DNA of 64,000 nucleotides from Lingula anatina (Eukaryota; Brachiopoda; Lingulata; Lingulida; Lingulidae): NCBI RefSeq assembly GCF_001039355.2, contig NW_019774069.1, positions 809,746 to 873,745 on the forward strand, written 5' to 3'. A program made the position numbers and the translations under genes. Within the stretch, counting starts at the first letter, position 1, and every line of letters begins with the position of its first letter. The notes below the pieces were generated by a model. It saw only the letters and a program-made list of their open reading frames with translations, was not told where the DNA came from and ran no database searches. This document shows, one piece after another, positions 33,109 to 44,512 of this stretch.

Positions 33109-34200
33109 TTACACCTCCCTTACATCTTGCAAACGAGAAGAACGACAGTACAAGCGGCCATAACCCTCGCGTACTGCAGGGATCCGGATTCCGTAGATAA
33201 TGGGATCGGAACAAGTTCCCAGAAGAAGCAAGAGAAACGTCACCCTGTGATACAAAGGTGGCAGAGTTGTGAAAGGGATTACAACGAAAGGCCCCCAACA
33301 GCATATCAAAGAAAACATCAACATCAAAATGGTGGTAGCCATCTTTACGTGTTTGCGAAAATCGTGCGAGGGTGAAGCTGAGAGCGCCGGTGAATTTTTC
33401 CCACTTTTTACAAGAAAGATTAAAATCCCCAGATATACTAAAATTGTCAGTGTCATGATGATCCCGAGAAGAACAGGAAATACAACGTACGTGTGAAAAA
33501 AGTTCATCTGCACCGTGACGCAAAAGTCGTTCGGAAAATCGTGCTGTTGAATTGGTATGGTCCAGTAATGGAGTGAACCCACTACAGCAGCTAAGCTCCA
33601 TATCAAGCACACCAGTAATTTTACCCTAGTTTCTCTCATAATTATCCCGTGCCTTAGCGGCAAAAGAAGAGCTAGAAAAAGATCGGCCGCCAACGCGAGT
33701 ACGACAAAAGCCGTTGAAAATGCACTTATGAAAGCGACCATAGGAAGAGCAAACGTTAGGCAAGCTGGGGTCCCACGTATCACGCCCTGATTCACGTCGA
33801 CGGACGATATATTAAGCAAGTAAGAAATCATTTCGTCCTTCTCCAACATAACTTGTGGTGATAGTGCCGTCAGTGGATCAAACTTATTTGCGACTTTGTG
33901 GTGCGTGGCTGTTAGAACGAAACTCTTAAATTGAAGAGCAAGACACAAAAGAGAAAGAATAAGATCAGAAACTGCGAGGCTCGTTAAGAGAATTATGACG
34001 GGTCGCTGGTGGTAAACCGGAATCTTTCGCATTGCAGCTAGTGACAGTGAGTTCAGAATGGTTGCAAACACCGTGAAAACTGTCGATAGAATGTCTTCAG
34101 TCCGCCGATAGATCTCATAGTCTTCCACATTTTGACCGTGCCCATGGTCAGTTGATGGAGGTGTCAAATTTTTAATGTCTGTTTTAAGCGTATAATCCAT
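33109..34200 (-). CDS. Class A (rhodopsin-like) G-protein-coupled receptor, intronless, orphan
   Basis: The 363-residue frame has seven hydrophobic segments and standard landmarks: N50 (TM1), LAVSD79 (TM2), C147 before TM3, W201 (TM4), C227 in loop 2, P242 (TM5), CWGP at 301-304 (TM6) and DPIIY at 332-336 (TM7). An N-terminal NLT could be glycosylated. The TM3 end reads LAADLFLALLLPLRH, so the DRY arginine is leucine and tyrosine is phenylalanine. The first extracellular loop is unusually long, about 50 residues (92-146). DPxxY and PLRH hint at the melanocortin/adenosine/cannabinoid cluster, but I cannot assign a ligand. Loss of the arginine suggests altered or absent G-protein coupling; this is inference. 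Expression is not shown, so a decaying copy is possible, although the frame is intact. Confidence 0.85.
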   Translation of the reverse strand: MDYTLKTDIKNLTPPSTDHGHGQNVEDYEIYRRTEDILSTVFTVFATILNSLSLAAMRKIPVYHQRPVIILLTSLAVSDLILSLLCLALQFKSFVLTATHHKVANKFDPLTALSPQVMLEKDEMISYLLNISSVDVNQGVIRGTPACLTFALPMVAFISAFSTAFVVLALAADLFLALLLPLRHGIIMRETRVKLLVCLIWSLAAVVGSLHYWTIPIQQHDFPNDFCVTVQMNFFHTYVVFPVLLGIIMTLTILVYLGILIFLVKSGKNSPALSASPSHDFRKHVKMATTILMLMFSLICCWGPFVVIPFTTLPPLYHRVTFLLLLLGTCSDPIIYGIRIPAVREGYGRLYCRSSRLQDVREV

Positions 34201-35656
34201 CGTGAATTGCCTTTTCTAGACTCAATGCACGCCCACAACAGCCTTATTTCATAACGATCTATGAGAAATAGCCAGCAACAAAGGTAATCTTCTCCAGAAA
34301 TGAAAAAAAGAAAAAAGAAAAACCTTTGACCTTCCTTTCTGTAGCTTGAGGGAACGATACAAGTTTTTTTTCAACTCCCAGTTTAAGCGCTGAAAATTGC
34401 TCTTCTTTGTCTTCTAAGCATCGAATTAATTTTATATCGGCAAACTACATGATCAGTCAACTAAAAATCGGAAATGGTTCGGAAATGAACCACTTATTAG
34501 TCTGATGCTATTTCCTTAATAAAAAGATACAGCGCGCATTCGGTAAATTATATAAATTATATAAAAACGTATCTTTTAAAGAAATTTTATGGTTGATGCT
34601 CTTTTATGTATAAAACTATTGATGTAATTTTAAACGTAAACATTAATTTAATGTCTTAACTACAGTTTTATATTTTGTCTTAATACTTTATTATGTTATT
34701 GTTTTAACATTGTAAAGTCTATTGTAAAGGATTTTCGACTTAGAATAAATGAATATTATTATTATTATTATTGTTGTTGTTGTTGTTCTCATTGTTATTA
34801 TTATTATTATGTTATTCTACTATATTAAATTTTCAATTTTCAATCTTAGAATTATTGAAGTAAAAAGGCTATTGTAGTGATAGTTTAATACTTGAGCTGA
34901 AATACTGGTTCAAACTCAGAAACATGCATTTTGATGAGTCATATATTGCATGAAATTTAATAGCTATGAAACAGTCTTAATTTTGTCTTTAGGCCTAGCT
35001 GGTAAAGCAACTCGAATTGTTCTTTCGCGTTTACTAGACGTATGCTACGCAGATGCAACCCACGATGAACGCCTGCACTTATAACGAATGAAAACGTATT
35101 ATATGGGTCAGTGACGTTCGTCCTGCGATCAGGCAGCGTATTCTAGAAGTACTTGTTTTTTATTTAATTCAAAGAAGATATATTTTATTTTGTTCCATAA
35201 CACTTAATATGCAAGCAGACCAAAAGAAACTCTTCTCCAGAATTCATATTTGTAACTCATGACAAACGTACATAGAGTACACTAGAAAATTATACACACA
35301 GTGCATATGGTGGCTGAAGGGTTCACATTATGCCTGAAGATGACAGATCCAGATCGGAAAGGTTGAAGCTCTCGCTATGGAATCTGTACTGGTAATTAAA
35401 AAACCGGGAAACAGTCGCCTTTTTTAATAAATCGTGAAAACGCCCGGTATTCGCCGGTAACTAGTACGTCAGGCATGCGAGCGGCATACACTTCTAGGCA
35501 TACATACTGCATAGACAGCTATCCGCAGCAAGAAAACAGTGTTGTGCACAACATATACACATCATATGCTGCAATGGATACACCGAGTTCGTTATATATA
35601 CGCCAGATGTACCCTCTACCAGGGCGACTGATAGATTTTTACAGATATTCACAGAT
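34201..35656. other. Intergenic DNA with (TTA)n/(TTG)n microsatellite
   Basis: A trinucleotide tract at about 34755-34812 (tta, then ttg, then tta units). No coding sequence is recognised between the GPCR start and the hairpin at 35657. Confidence 0.5.
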
Positions 35657-35727
35657 ATGTCTCTAGCTAGATAGATGGTCATTTCATGACTTAAGCCCAA
35701 AATGACCATCTATCTAGCTAGAGACAT
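35657..35727. repeat. Long hairpin, 26-bp perfect stem
   Basis: gtctctagctagatagatgg at 35659 onward to 35684 pairs perfectly with 35700-35725, with a 15-base loop. It could be a foldback remnant or a transcribed hairpin. Confidence 0.8.
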
Positions 35728-37394
35728 CTGCCAGATGCTCGTCACACGTAAGCCAAAAGTAGTCGAACATTTCACAATTTTGGCAACTTGTCAGGAAATG
35801 AGTATGATGTGTAACGTCCCAGAAAATGTCTAGAATGTTTATTTTAGCAACTCACTAATAGCTTGAAGCTCTTTTTGCGGTGTCGTCGAGTCTTTTGGCG
35901 CATGCCATTATTTTTAGTTATTTGATGTTTTTGCAACACCTTCAACATTAATTAAATCCTCGATTCGGTTACATCTATTATATCCAAGACGAAATGATGA
36001 CAGGACACAGTCTAATGTTTTACATGAAGCAAGGTAAAACTGCATTCTCATAGAAAGTAATTTGCAAAACCTTCGTTACCAGGCATTGTGGACAAATATA
36101 AATGAGGTTGAGGACAAAATGTGTCTGTTAAATAAACGTGCATCTCGTAATACCCATTGAGTGCAGTCTAATTTTTGTTGGATAACATGCTAATATTATC
36201 CAAAAGGGTTGTTATTTTTGAAACTTGCGTCACTAAAATAGGCTAAAAACGAAAATTCTCCATACTAGCAAGGCATGGATTTTAATGGAAAGTTGTCTTC
36301 GCGATCGTATTAGATCATAACTAGTTAATTATCTCTAATTTGTACAGCAGTTTAGAGAAAAGTTAAATGTTCTACCAGTTGTCTACAAGCTGTCACTATG
36401 TCATTCACAAGGAAAAATACAATGTAACTATTCAGTACCAATTTGAACGTATCTAACTTTCTATGACAGCCCGGTCACAAATAGTTAAAAATTACTCTCA
36501 GCATAACTTATTTCTTAAACTGAGGATTGCATTTTTTCCAAATTGTCACGTATGAATGCCCATCATTGTGGCTTTGTTTCTGTACTAAGATGCTGGATAT
36601 CCAATCTTTGCGGTCACTTAAGGGTTGCCATTGCTCATTTCATTTAGTCGAGACTCGAGGATGAAGAAGGGCGTGACCAATAGAACGGAGGAGAACTTAC
36701 AAACGCCCTCCCACAGTCATAGTGTTCATCCTGGCATCCCTTGTGACTAAGAACCATGCCATAATTCCTTGAATTAAATTGGTATGATATAAATGCCCTG
36801 GTTTTAAAACCATTGAAGTAACTTACCTCAATTTAATGCTGAATTTGTCCGGAACCGGACTGCTCCACACTCCAAAGCCTCGAAATCACTCGAGGATAAA
36901 GGGGTGAGATTTTACTTCGCGTCCTTGGTTCCATTGTGTGTCCGACAAAGGGTGACCCTGTATAAACTTATCCTATTTTTGTTATTATAATGCCAGAAAT
37001 AATGGTCTTTCACTGAATAGTACATTCCAAAAATGTATTGCATGTCTCAAAACAGCAAATGTCAATTTGTTCTTTTAACTACAATGGACGTGGGGAGGGG
37101 TTTTAACTATGGAATGAGACAGAATTGGTTGCGATAGGTGCTAAATAATTATAAAACCATAAAGAAATGCGTCAAACATTATGAGGATCAACATGGACGA
37201 GACTGTTGTTACTGGTTTGGAAAACATTGTAAGATTGGCCGACCCAGCTGAGGGTCGAAAATAGCCAAAGGGTGACCGAAAAAGTCTCTAGCTGTTTTGT
37301 ACAAGTAACAGGATCACGAATTTTGAAAATAAGACCTTCAGCAGATTATTGTTGTACAATTAAAACGGAATGCATGGCTGTGTCAAAGAAACCA
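35728..37394. other. Gene-poor intergenic DNA
   Basis: No exon, RNA gene or clear repeat boundary could be supported. Confidence 0.35.
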
Positions 37395-38058
37395 GGGCCC
37401 CGTATCTCGAAAGCATCGCTTATGGTGAGCGGGCGCAAGCATGGCGATTCCTCGCTATCCCATATCTCGAAAGCCTCGCAAATCGCGACCGTGCGCTAAT
37501 AGCGAAATCACCATTAGTTTCGAGGCACAATAATAGACATTGAAGAAGGTCACGGTGCGACCGAATGCTTTGTCTTTTTCATTTTGTGTAAATTTATGAT
37601 TGTTATCAATAGACTAAACAGATGAATTTTATTCATCAAAAAATATAAAATGATGTATGAAATGTTTAATTTTGAAATTTTTATGCATAATAAAACATGA
37701 CTTAAGCATTCTTCACGTGAATATTTACAGTGAGTTTTTCTATCAGAGGTACCGAGTGATTCAATTTATTATAAGCTTCCATGTTTTTGCATATGTTTTG
37801 TTATATGCTATTATCACTAGCAACCCAAACTTTCCACCACGTTTAATTACATGAAAGACGCATTAAAATGACGAATTATGCATACGCAGAGGCCATTGCG
37901 ACGGGTTTTACTCGCCGTAAATAATAGCCTCGAAACTAATGGTTATTTCGCTATTAGCGCACGGTCGCGATTTGCGAGGCTTTTGAGATATGGGATAGCG
38001 AGGAATCGCCATGCTTGCGCCCGCTCGCCATAAGCGATGCTTTCGAGTTACGGGGCCC
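37395..38058. mobile_element. Foldback transposon with arms of about 150 bp, family F
   Basis: The arms 37395-37545 and 37915-38058 are near-perfect inverted copies (gggccccgtatctcgaaagc and its complement at the right, then attcctcgctatccc, gcgctaatagcgaaat). The centre of about 370 bp is AT-rich and unlike the arms. The arms contain internal palindromes such as gctaatagc. End sequences match the 129-bp element at 32538. A target duplication is not evident. Confidence 0.85.
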
Positions 38059-38105
38059 AGTTATCCATACCCAGTCCTACTACAGTCTAACTTATTCCAT
38101 AAAAA

Positions 38106-38320
38106 TGGTATTCAGTGGCGGATTCAGGAGGCCCCTCTTAAAATTAGAATTCTGACTAGTTGAATCATAGTTCTAAACCGTACTGGCAACCTTCGCCCTC
38201 TAAAATACCAAAAGATTTTTGGACCCTTTAGCAGGCCCCGAATCCTACGCCAAGGGAGGGGGGTGTTCGGCTTCGCATCCGTGGAACCCCTCTTTAGATA
38301 ATCCTGGATCTCCCCTGAAA
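38106..38320 (+). mobile_element. hAT-like non-autonomous element, family H copy 2
   Basis: It starts cagtggcggattcagg and ends near ataatcctggatctcccc. The inner blocks (aaattagaattctgactag, ctctaaaataccaaaa) are shared with copies at 38574 and 50919. CAGTGGCGGAT ends are typical of hAT-type elements. Confidence 0.75.
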
Positions 38321-38573
38321 TTGTTTGTGCGTTCCTTGGATTTCATCCTGGGTCAAAATGGTCTTATATGGTCTAGGACAGCGACGTTTTTCTTAAAAAA
38401 AGGACAAAAATGAGATTTAAGATTAAGGAAATTTTTACGAACGGTCAATTTGAAATTTCATTAAAAACTTGTGCTGAGATCTTTATGTCTTTGCAGCTGC
38501 TATTTCGATATACTTTATTTGAATATTCTACTCCGAGGAGACATAGTGAACTTCACTTCTAAAAACAGGATAT

Positions 38574-38795
38574 CAGTGGCGGATTTAGAAGGGGGTCAGG
38601 GGGGTCTTAACCCCCTCCCCCTTCGATTTCTAAAAAAATATCACACCAATGGTCCCCTCTTGAAATTAGAATTTTGACTAGCTGAATTATAGTTCTTGGC
38701 CGCACCAAATGGCACCGTTCACCCTTTAAAATACCAAAATATTTCTAAAGCCAAGGGGGGGGGAGGGGGGGCTTTCAAATAATCCTGGATCCTGG
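38574..38795 (+). mobile_element. hAT-like non-autonomous element, family H copy 3
   Basis: It starts cagtggcggatttagaaggg and ends near ataatcctggatcctgg. It lies in the same orientation as copy 2, 250 bp downstream. Confidence 0.75.
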
Positions 38796-39471
38796 ATATA
38801 AATAAAGATGGAAGCTATAATCAACAGTAGAATTGAAAAAAGAATTGAAAAGCAGGGGAGGGGGGTCGCAGCTGAACAATCCGTAAAATGAAATAAGATG
38901 TATAACTACTTTGAATAATGACGAGTGGTATACACCGTCTTTCATAGAACGATGGTGTAACAGTATGTACTGGTACAGCTTACACATTACTCACTGATAA
39001 GTGGCTAGGAATAGTTTCAAGGTTATAAAAACAACTGCCTATAATGTGGTTGAAGTTATGATTTGGTCGTGCAACGTGACATAATCGAGAACTGTTAACT
39101 TATTGGTAATCGTCTGGGTCATGGACGAATTATACATTCGTCCATGTCTGGGTCAAATGTGTCATCCCGATATAACGTGTGGACCTTTACATAACTGTTG
39201 AATCATGCGTTTCCTTTTACAACTTATTACATCTACATAGTAAGAGCGCTAGGAGAGTAAGGTGTCCGTTATCGAGTATTTTTGCATGGTATGCTTCTAT
39301 ACGTGTAAGTAGGCTCTGGGAGCCTACATAACATTTTTTGTCGGATCCTAGATAGGCCGAACCAATTAGATATTAATATTAAGCAATTCAAATTTTGCCA
39401 AGTTTTTGACAATCTTTACTGAACGTTTTTTTTTTTTTTGTAAGCCTCTTCACTTCATTGATTTGCAGGCC

Positions 39472-40479
39472 ATGGCAGACGTCCGGAGTTGGCTGCAGTC
39501 ACTAATGAGGGAAGCTTTTGGCATTCTGGCCTTCGTCTACATTTGGATCGCCCTGATGGTGTGGCAGCTTTACATTATAGTGTACACCAAATTATCGACC
39601 TGGTTCCCAAGAACGTCAGCATTAATTTCAAGCTCAGTTAGATGGGCGCACAGTTTAATCTCCGGTGGAAATACCAAAACACACGTTTTGATAACAATGC
39701 CGTTTTCTCCCTTTTGCGAGACAGTGAGGTGGGCATTTGACATGGCTGGAGAGCCATATGACGAGAGGTCTGTAGGGCCAATCTTCCATTATTTTGTTAG
39801 CCTGTTCCAAACTCTGGGCTCCAATCGTGCCGTTCCTATTATGATAACCCACCCCGATCATCGCGTCCTGCCAACTTCACACGCTTGCCTCCGCTTCCTC
39901 GGGGACTTGAATAACGAACGATTCGGAGAGGACTGGGTTTTCCCATCCAGGGATGCGGAGGAATTTGAAATGAACCTCTCAGCTGACGATTCGTATGGTC
40001 AGGCTGTCATGAGATGTGTATACCATTATTTTTTCACGGCAAAGGAAGACGACGGTAAAAAACAATTATTACAAGTGTGCAAAAAAGGAATTTCAAAATG
40101 GCAATCTGTATTGCTACCATTCCTGTGGCCTGGTTATGAGTTGATAATCAAACTCAGTCTGAAAGTCGACGATCAAGTGACATTCAAAGCAAATATAGAG
40201 CAAGTTGATAAAACATGGGACAAGGTCAACCAACTGTTGTCCGATGGCCGAAAGTATATATTAGGCACAAGACAGGCTTCTGGGGCTGATATCGCGTTTG
40301 CAGCCCTCTCATACCCTCTGATCCTACCAACTGAAATGGATGGCGGGCTTTTCTCCTTCAGCAAAGACCCGTTGCCGCCTCGTTATCGCAAAGAGGTCGA
40401 GCGACGGAGGAAGTCCGCGGCGGGTAGATTTGTTCTACGTCTTTTCAAAGAAGAGCGACATATCACATTTCAAACATAG
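39472..40479 (+). CDS. Membrane-anchored glutathione S-transferase-fold protein, intronless coding region
   Basis: The 335-residue protein has an N-terminal membrane segment (about 16-38) and then a thioredoxin-like GST N-domain: HVLITMPFSPFCETVRWAFD with SPFC at 79-82, the cis-proline loop AVPIM at 120-124, and LPTSHACLRFLGD at 133-145. An all-helical C-domain follows, ending in KYILGTRQASGADIAFAAL (261-279), the conserved GST C-domain N-cap region. The C-terminus is strongly basic (KEVERRRKSAAGR). ATG 39472 follows atttgcag|gcc, a good splice acceptor, so a 5' untranslated exon is likely. A poly-A signal lies at 40807. I cannot assign it to a named GST class; membrane anchoring at the N-terminus is unusual. 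Cys82 or Ser79 could be the catalytic residue. Activity on glutathione is inference. Confidence 0.8.
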   Translation: MADVRSWLQSLMREAFGILAFVYIWIALMVWQLYIIVYTKLSTWFPRTSALISSSVRWAHSLISGGNTKTHVLITMPFSPFCETVRWAFDMAGEPYDERSVGPIFHYFVSLFQTLGSNRAVPIMITHPDHRVLPTSHACLRFLGDLNNERFGEDWVFPSRDAEEFEMNLSADDSYGQAVMRCVYHYFFTAKEDDGKKQLLQVCKKGISKWQSVLLPFLWPGYELIIKLSLKVDDQVTFKANIEQVDKTWDKVNQLLSDGRKYILGTRQASGADIAFAALSYPLILPTEMDGGLFSFSKDPLPPRYRKEVERRRKSAAGRFVLRLFKEERHITFQT

Positions 40480-40812
40480 ATCGTGGTGGTTCGCCATGGA
40501 TCTTTGAAGTCATGTGTGAATAGAACTTCCATAGCCAGAGTAACAATGACCCCAGAAGTTAGCCCATCTATTTACGAAGTGGCTCGATCACCCGGGTCGG
40601 GAGTTTTAAATTAGAATTGCGAAACAGTTCCCACCTCGTCCCATTAACTGCTCAAACGCAGTGGAAGAAGCGTTCATCTTGTTAAGTAATGTAGTTGCTT
40701 TTGAAGAAAAACCTTGATAATTTAAATTTTAAACGAATCAAAACAATTGTGGTCCTACTGATAAACACATAATGTACTTATAGCAATATTGCAATTAAAT
40801 TCTATAAATAAA

Positions 40813-41306
40813 ATATCCATCAACCTGTGAAGAGTCGTCTGTTTTTGGTCTCATAATAAAGCACGATAATTTAAATTCTATATATGTTTTTTACAACAAA
40901 AAAGAAATTTACATCAATAATAGCATAGCAGTGGTGCTTTGTGTCATCCGCCGTTGTATTCTACCGGATGGACAATTTAATATTTTACTGAGAAGTAACG
41001 ACAAATGCTCCAAGAAAACGTTATTATCACGAGATCAAAACGTAATTTGGTCTTCGGACGTCACCAATGTGGGACGTCACAAAGATCCTGCTGACACGTG
41101 ACAACACAAAAGGCTGTATATCCTGACAACGTTTTGAGTGGGCCAAGTGAGGAAAGGTAGACACTATGTCTGCAATAGACAAAAACACAATTCTTATAAT
41201 GAATATGAAGTAATAGCGATCAACAACAAAATTAATATCTATATCATTCTGAATTTCATTAAACCATTTCAGATAGAATTATGGCTCTATAGAAAGCAAG
41301 AAAGCT
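40813..41306. other. Intergenic / 5' flank of the unrecognised gene
   Basis: No coding motif is seen. A likely acceptor (ccatttcag) at about 41271 precedes the first coding exon of the next gene, so an untranslated or short coding exon may lie here. Confidence 0.35.
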
Positions 41307-43434
41307 ATGCAGTTCGTGGAAGAATCAGTAAGAGCTTGCTATTGGCTAAATCAGTCAGCCTTCGCCGATACGGGCAGAGATGGGTATAATCGCTTCGATT
41401 TGAATTTCAAAGAAAGCATCTCCAGGTTTGTCATTATGTTTAAATCACGAAGAGTTATCTTGTTAGACATATTCAAATGTCAGCACAGACCAGTTTTGTA
41501 AAAAGGGCGTGAGTTATAATGAGTTAATACATTTATCTTTGTATTCGTCTAGCTCTATTTATATGTACATCTATTGCTGCAGATTTTGGGACTCTTTCAC
41601 TGTCCCTCAGATGATTCAGGTACAGGTTCATAAAGATCAAGTTGAGCTTCAACGGCGGGGGTGCAATGGACCATACCTCCGAGTACCGCTCACAGACAGT
41701 GAGTATTCTGCAAATGGATAATAATTTTGTCCTTTAAAATCAGTTCTATGAGTAAATGAGACAAATGGTTTTCATAGTTCAAGTCCAGTACTAAAAACAG
41801 GGTTAATATAAATGACCTGGACCTATTAGTACAATATACGTATTCACATTTTACATTTAAAGCTCATTTATGGCGTATGTCTATTATGGAATTTGGTCAA
41901 ATAGAAAGCCCGTAAAACAGGCCAGACGTTTATTTCCGCTACGTTTACAGGCCAACTTTGTGTATCTCTTTGTCCGCATTCTCTGAGATAAACAGTTGTA
42001 ATAGTTAACAGTATATAACCAAATGGTCACGCCAATATTATATATACATTCGTCTTAGATCATAATAATATTGGCCAGGCAATAAATTAAGATAAATCCA
42101 TTATCAAAAACAGTTTTGCTGCATTTGTTTCAAAAGTTTTACAAAATCACTGGCGTAATATCAACATTTCAAGTAAAAATTAAATGCAGTAATGATTTGA
42201 ATTTAGATTTGCTTCTTTGTCTGAAGGAAAATAAGCATTTGCACAGTGTATATAGGCCTATTACCATTAAAAATTATATTCTCTCCCCCCAGTGTTCTTC
42301 CTACATAACCACATAGGTTGGCTGGAGAAAAGGATCGAGGACGTGGACAGAGATCTTTATAAATCGTATTCCAGGCTAACTGTCGCCATTCGCAGGACAG
42401 AATTGCTGTCAGGGCTGCTCAGGAAACTGCTGGATGCTTTGGATGATAAGACTAATAAGAGAGTTGATCTTTCTTTCCTGGATTCTAATGGGGATGAATG
42501 CTTACCAAGGTAAGTGTTAGTGAATGAGAATTTATTGGACGCATGAGTAGAACGCACGGATTGCGGTAAATATCAAAGCAAATTAAGTACATATGACAAC
42601 GTAAAAAAAAAAAAATGAGGTGAACGTTACTGGAGGAGCAAGCATATGTAAAGGGTCACTATCGTGGTGCTGATTTACCATTTTTCTTCTTTAAGGGGAA
42701 CACGACCAGATTATTCGATTAGGCAACATGTGCATGAATTTCTCAAAAGATTGGATGTACATTGGCTTCCTAACCTACCACTGCACGTAACTCTTGCCTC
42801 CAACCGAAACAGACATAACTATCGTGGAAATAGCCCGATGCCACACGAAAACCGTGCTCCCGATTTTCATTCTTTGGCAGAATACTATGCCCAGGAAGCA
42901 TCACATTCGGAGACGGACAGCGGCCTCTTACGGGATTCAGAAAGCCCATTTCCGGATTCAGAAAGACATTTAGCCAACGAATTTTCCGAAGTATCGGATC
43001 GAGGACGCACCCAAGACTTTTGGAATTTGGTAACTGTTCGTAGCAATTCTACTAATACTGAATATGTTAGAACCAAGTGCACTGGAGTGCAATGCAATTT
43101 AACAGAAGAATATCCATTATGGGAGCTGCCATTCCAATCCAAGGCAGCCACTGACCAACATATTGAAATAAAAAAGATAACATTCATAAGCACTGGAACT
43201 TCAACGGAGTCAGACATCCATTTAGAATCTGACACTGAAACCGATAATGATAAAAACGATTCTGACACAGGTACCGAAACTGATACAGAAACGTCTAACG
43301 ATATTAATTTGGACACTGTAACCGAGATAAACAGTGATATCACCGAGTCGGAAGATTCTTCTGAAACCATAGCATCTTTCCCCCAATCTAGAAACGTCGT
43401 TCGAAGACTTATACAGAGATTGAGACGAAATTAA
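41307..43434 (+). CDS. Unrecognised four-exon gene, helical N-terminus with acidic Ser/Thr-rich tail
   Basis: Four exons with good splice signals stay in frame: 41307-41425, 41583-41698, 42293-42509, 42696-43434, giving 396 residues. I do not recognise the family. The first half looks globular and helical (VEESVRACYWLNQSAF, RFWDSFTVPQMIQVQVHKDQ, HNHIGWLEKRIEDVDRDLYK, ELLSGLLRKLLDAL). The second half is low-complexity, with repeated Asp/Glu/Thr/Ser units (ESDTETDNDKNDSDTGTETD) and a basic end (RNVVRRLIQRLRRN). No signal peptide or membrane segment is seen. Codon 41307 is the first ATG in this exon; an in-frame TAG lies just upstream unless the acceptor falls after it, so the true start may be in an earlier exon. 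Confidence 0.65.
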
Positions 43435-44211
43435 ATGATACTTAATTCGTTAAATCTAAACAAAATGAGGTCAATGGACTACCAACGAAGTTACAATGTA
43501 CCGTTCAGCTTTTGCTTCTCAACTTGTTAACAAAAAAAGAATATTTGCAATAAGAAAATGACAAACTTCAAACTTATAGCCACACAAACATTTTATTTTA
43601 GCACAATTATTTTCATGGGACCTATAATCAATTAAATTTCCAATTATAGAATAAATATAAAAGATAAAAATACAATATGTAAATTATGGTCACATAGTAC
43701 TTATAGTATTTTCGCCAATGTGACGCAATATCCAAGGCTGTCAAGACAACCACTGTGCAACGTACGCGCAATGTGATAAACGTCACGTCGCCATGATAAA
43801 CATCAAATCTGCATGAAATTACGCTGGACGCGGGCACTGGTCGCAGTAATTACACTAGAGAAGTATACAGTCAATGAAAACGTTTTGTCTTTGTTCTTTT
43901 CGGTATGTCAAGACCCGAGACGAACTCAACTGTTTCGTGGATATTTTAGGACTTACTAGCATTGTGGTAAGTACGGAGCAATTTTCAATTTAAACAAATT
44001 TAAAAATTTAATTTTTTTCTAGTCTACAGTATTTATTTATCATAGGTCTACCAGGCATACGTACATGCGCCCAAAATAGAATAATAGTCAGAGTCTGAAA
44101 ATGACGAGGCGAACGGACCGCGGATAGGGTAGGGGAGAGAAGATTCAGACAACCCGTCTGGGCCAGCCTTATCAGAAAAATATTTTGTGAAAATTTGAGG
44201 AACGTGCCTCG
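43435..44211. other. Intergenic DNA with a possible 5' untranslated exon
   Basis: A good donor (attgtg|gtaagt) at 43966/43967 could end an untranslated exon spliced to the acceptor just before 44513. Nothing else is supported. Confidence 0.3.
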
Positions 44212-44334
44212 GCACTCTCGCTAGCACGAAAATCCATACGTTAGCACTCCTATATTGACACACAGCACAGCCAGTACATATCAGAATCGTCAATAGGAGT
44301 GCTAACGCATGAATTTTCGTGCTACACTCTCGCG
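44212..44334. repeat. Hairpin / foldback MITE with arms of about 45 bp
   Basis: The left arm 44212-44258 (tagcacgaaaatccatacg, ttagcactcctat) pairs with the right arm 44291-44334 (ataggagtgctaacgcatg, aattttcgtgcta) with few mismatches. It lies upstream of the 44513 frame. Confidence 0.8.
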
Positions 44335-44512
44335 TGTAATTCTCCACGTTGGTGTTTATTATATTATAAGCACTAAATTACCGGACCAATGTAATAAAAG
44401 ATAGTAGAGGTGTTACTTGGTAAAATGTAGAATTATGATCATACAGGTATATATATATATATTGTGCCCCTGTGAATGAGTAAGAGTTGATCCATGTTTT
44501 TCAGATTTTAAG

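Noticed and set aside
33104-33610. 168-codon second minus frame overlapping the GPCR
   Set aside because: Out-of-frame shadow; the seven-helix frame explains the region.
42885-43370. 161-codon minus-strand frame rich in Ser and Val
   Set aside because: It is the antisense shadow of the acidic repeat tail of the gene at 41307-43434.
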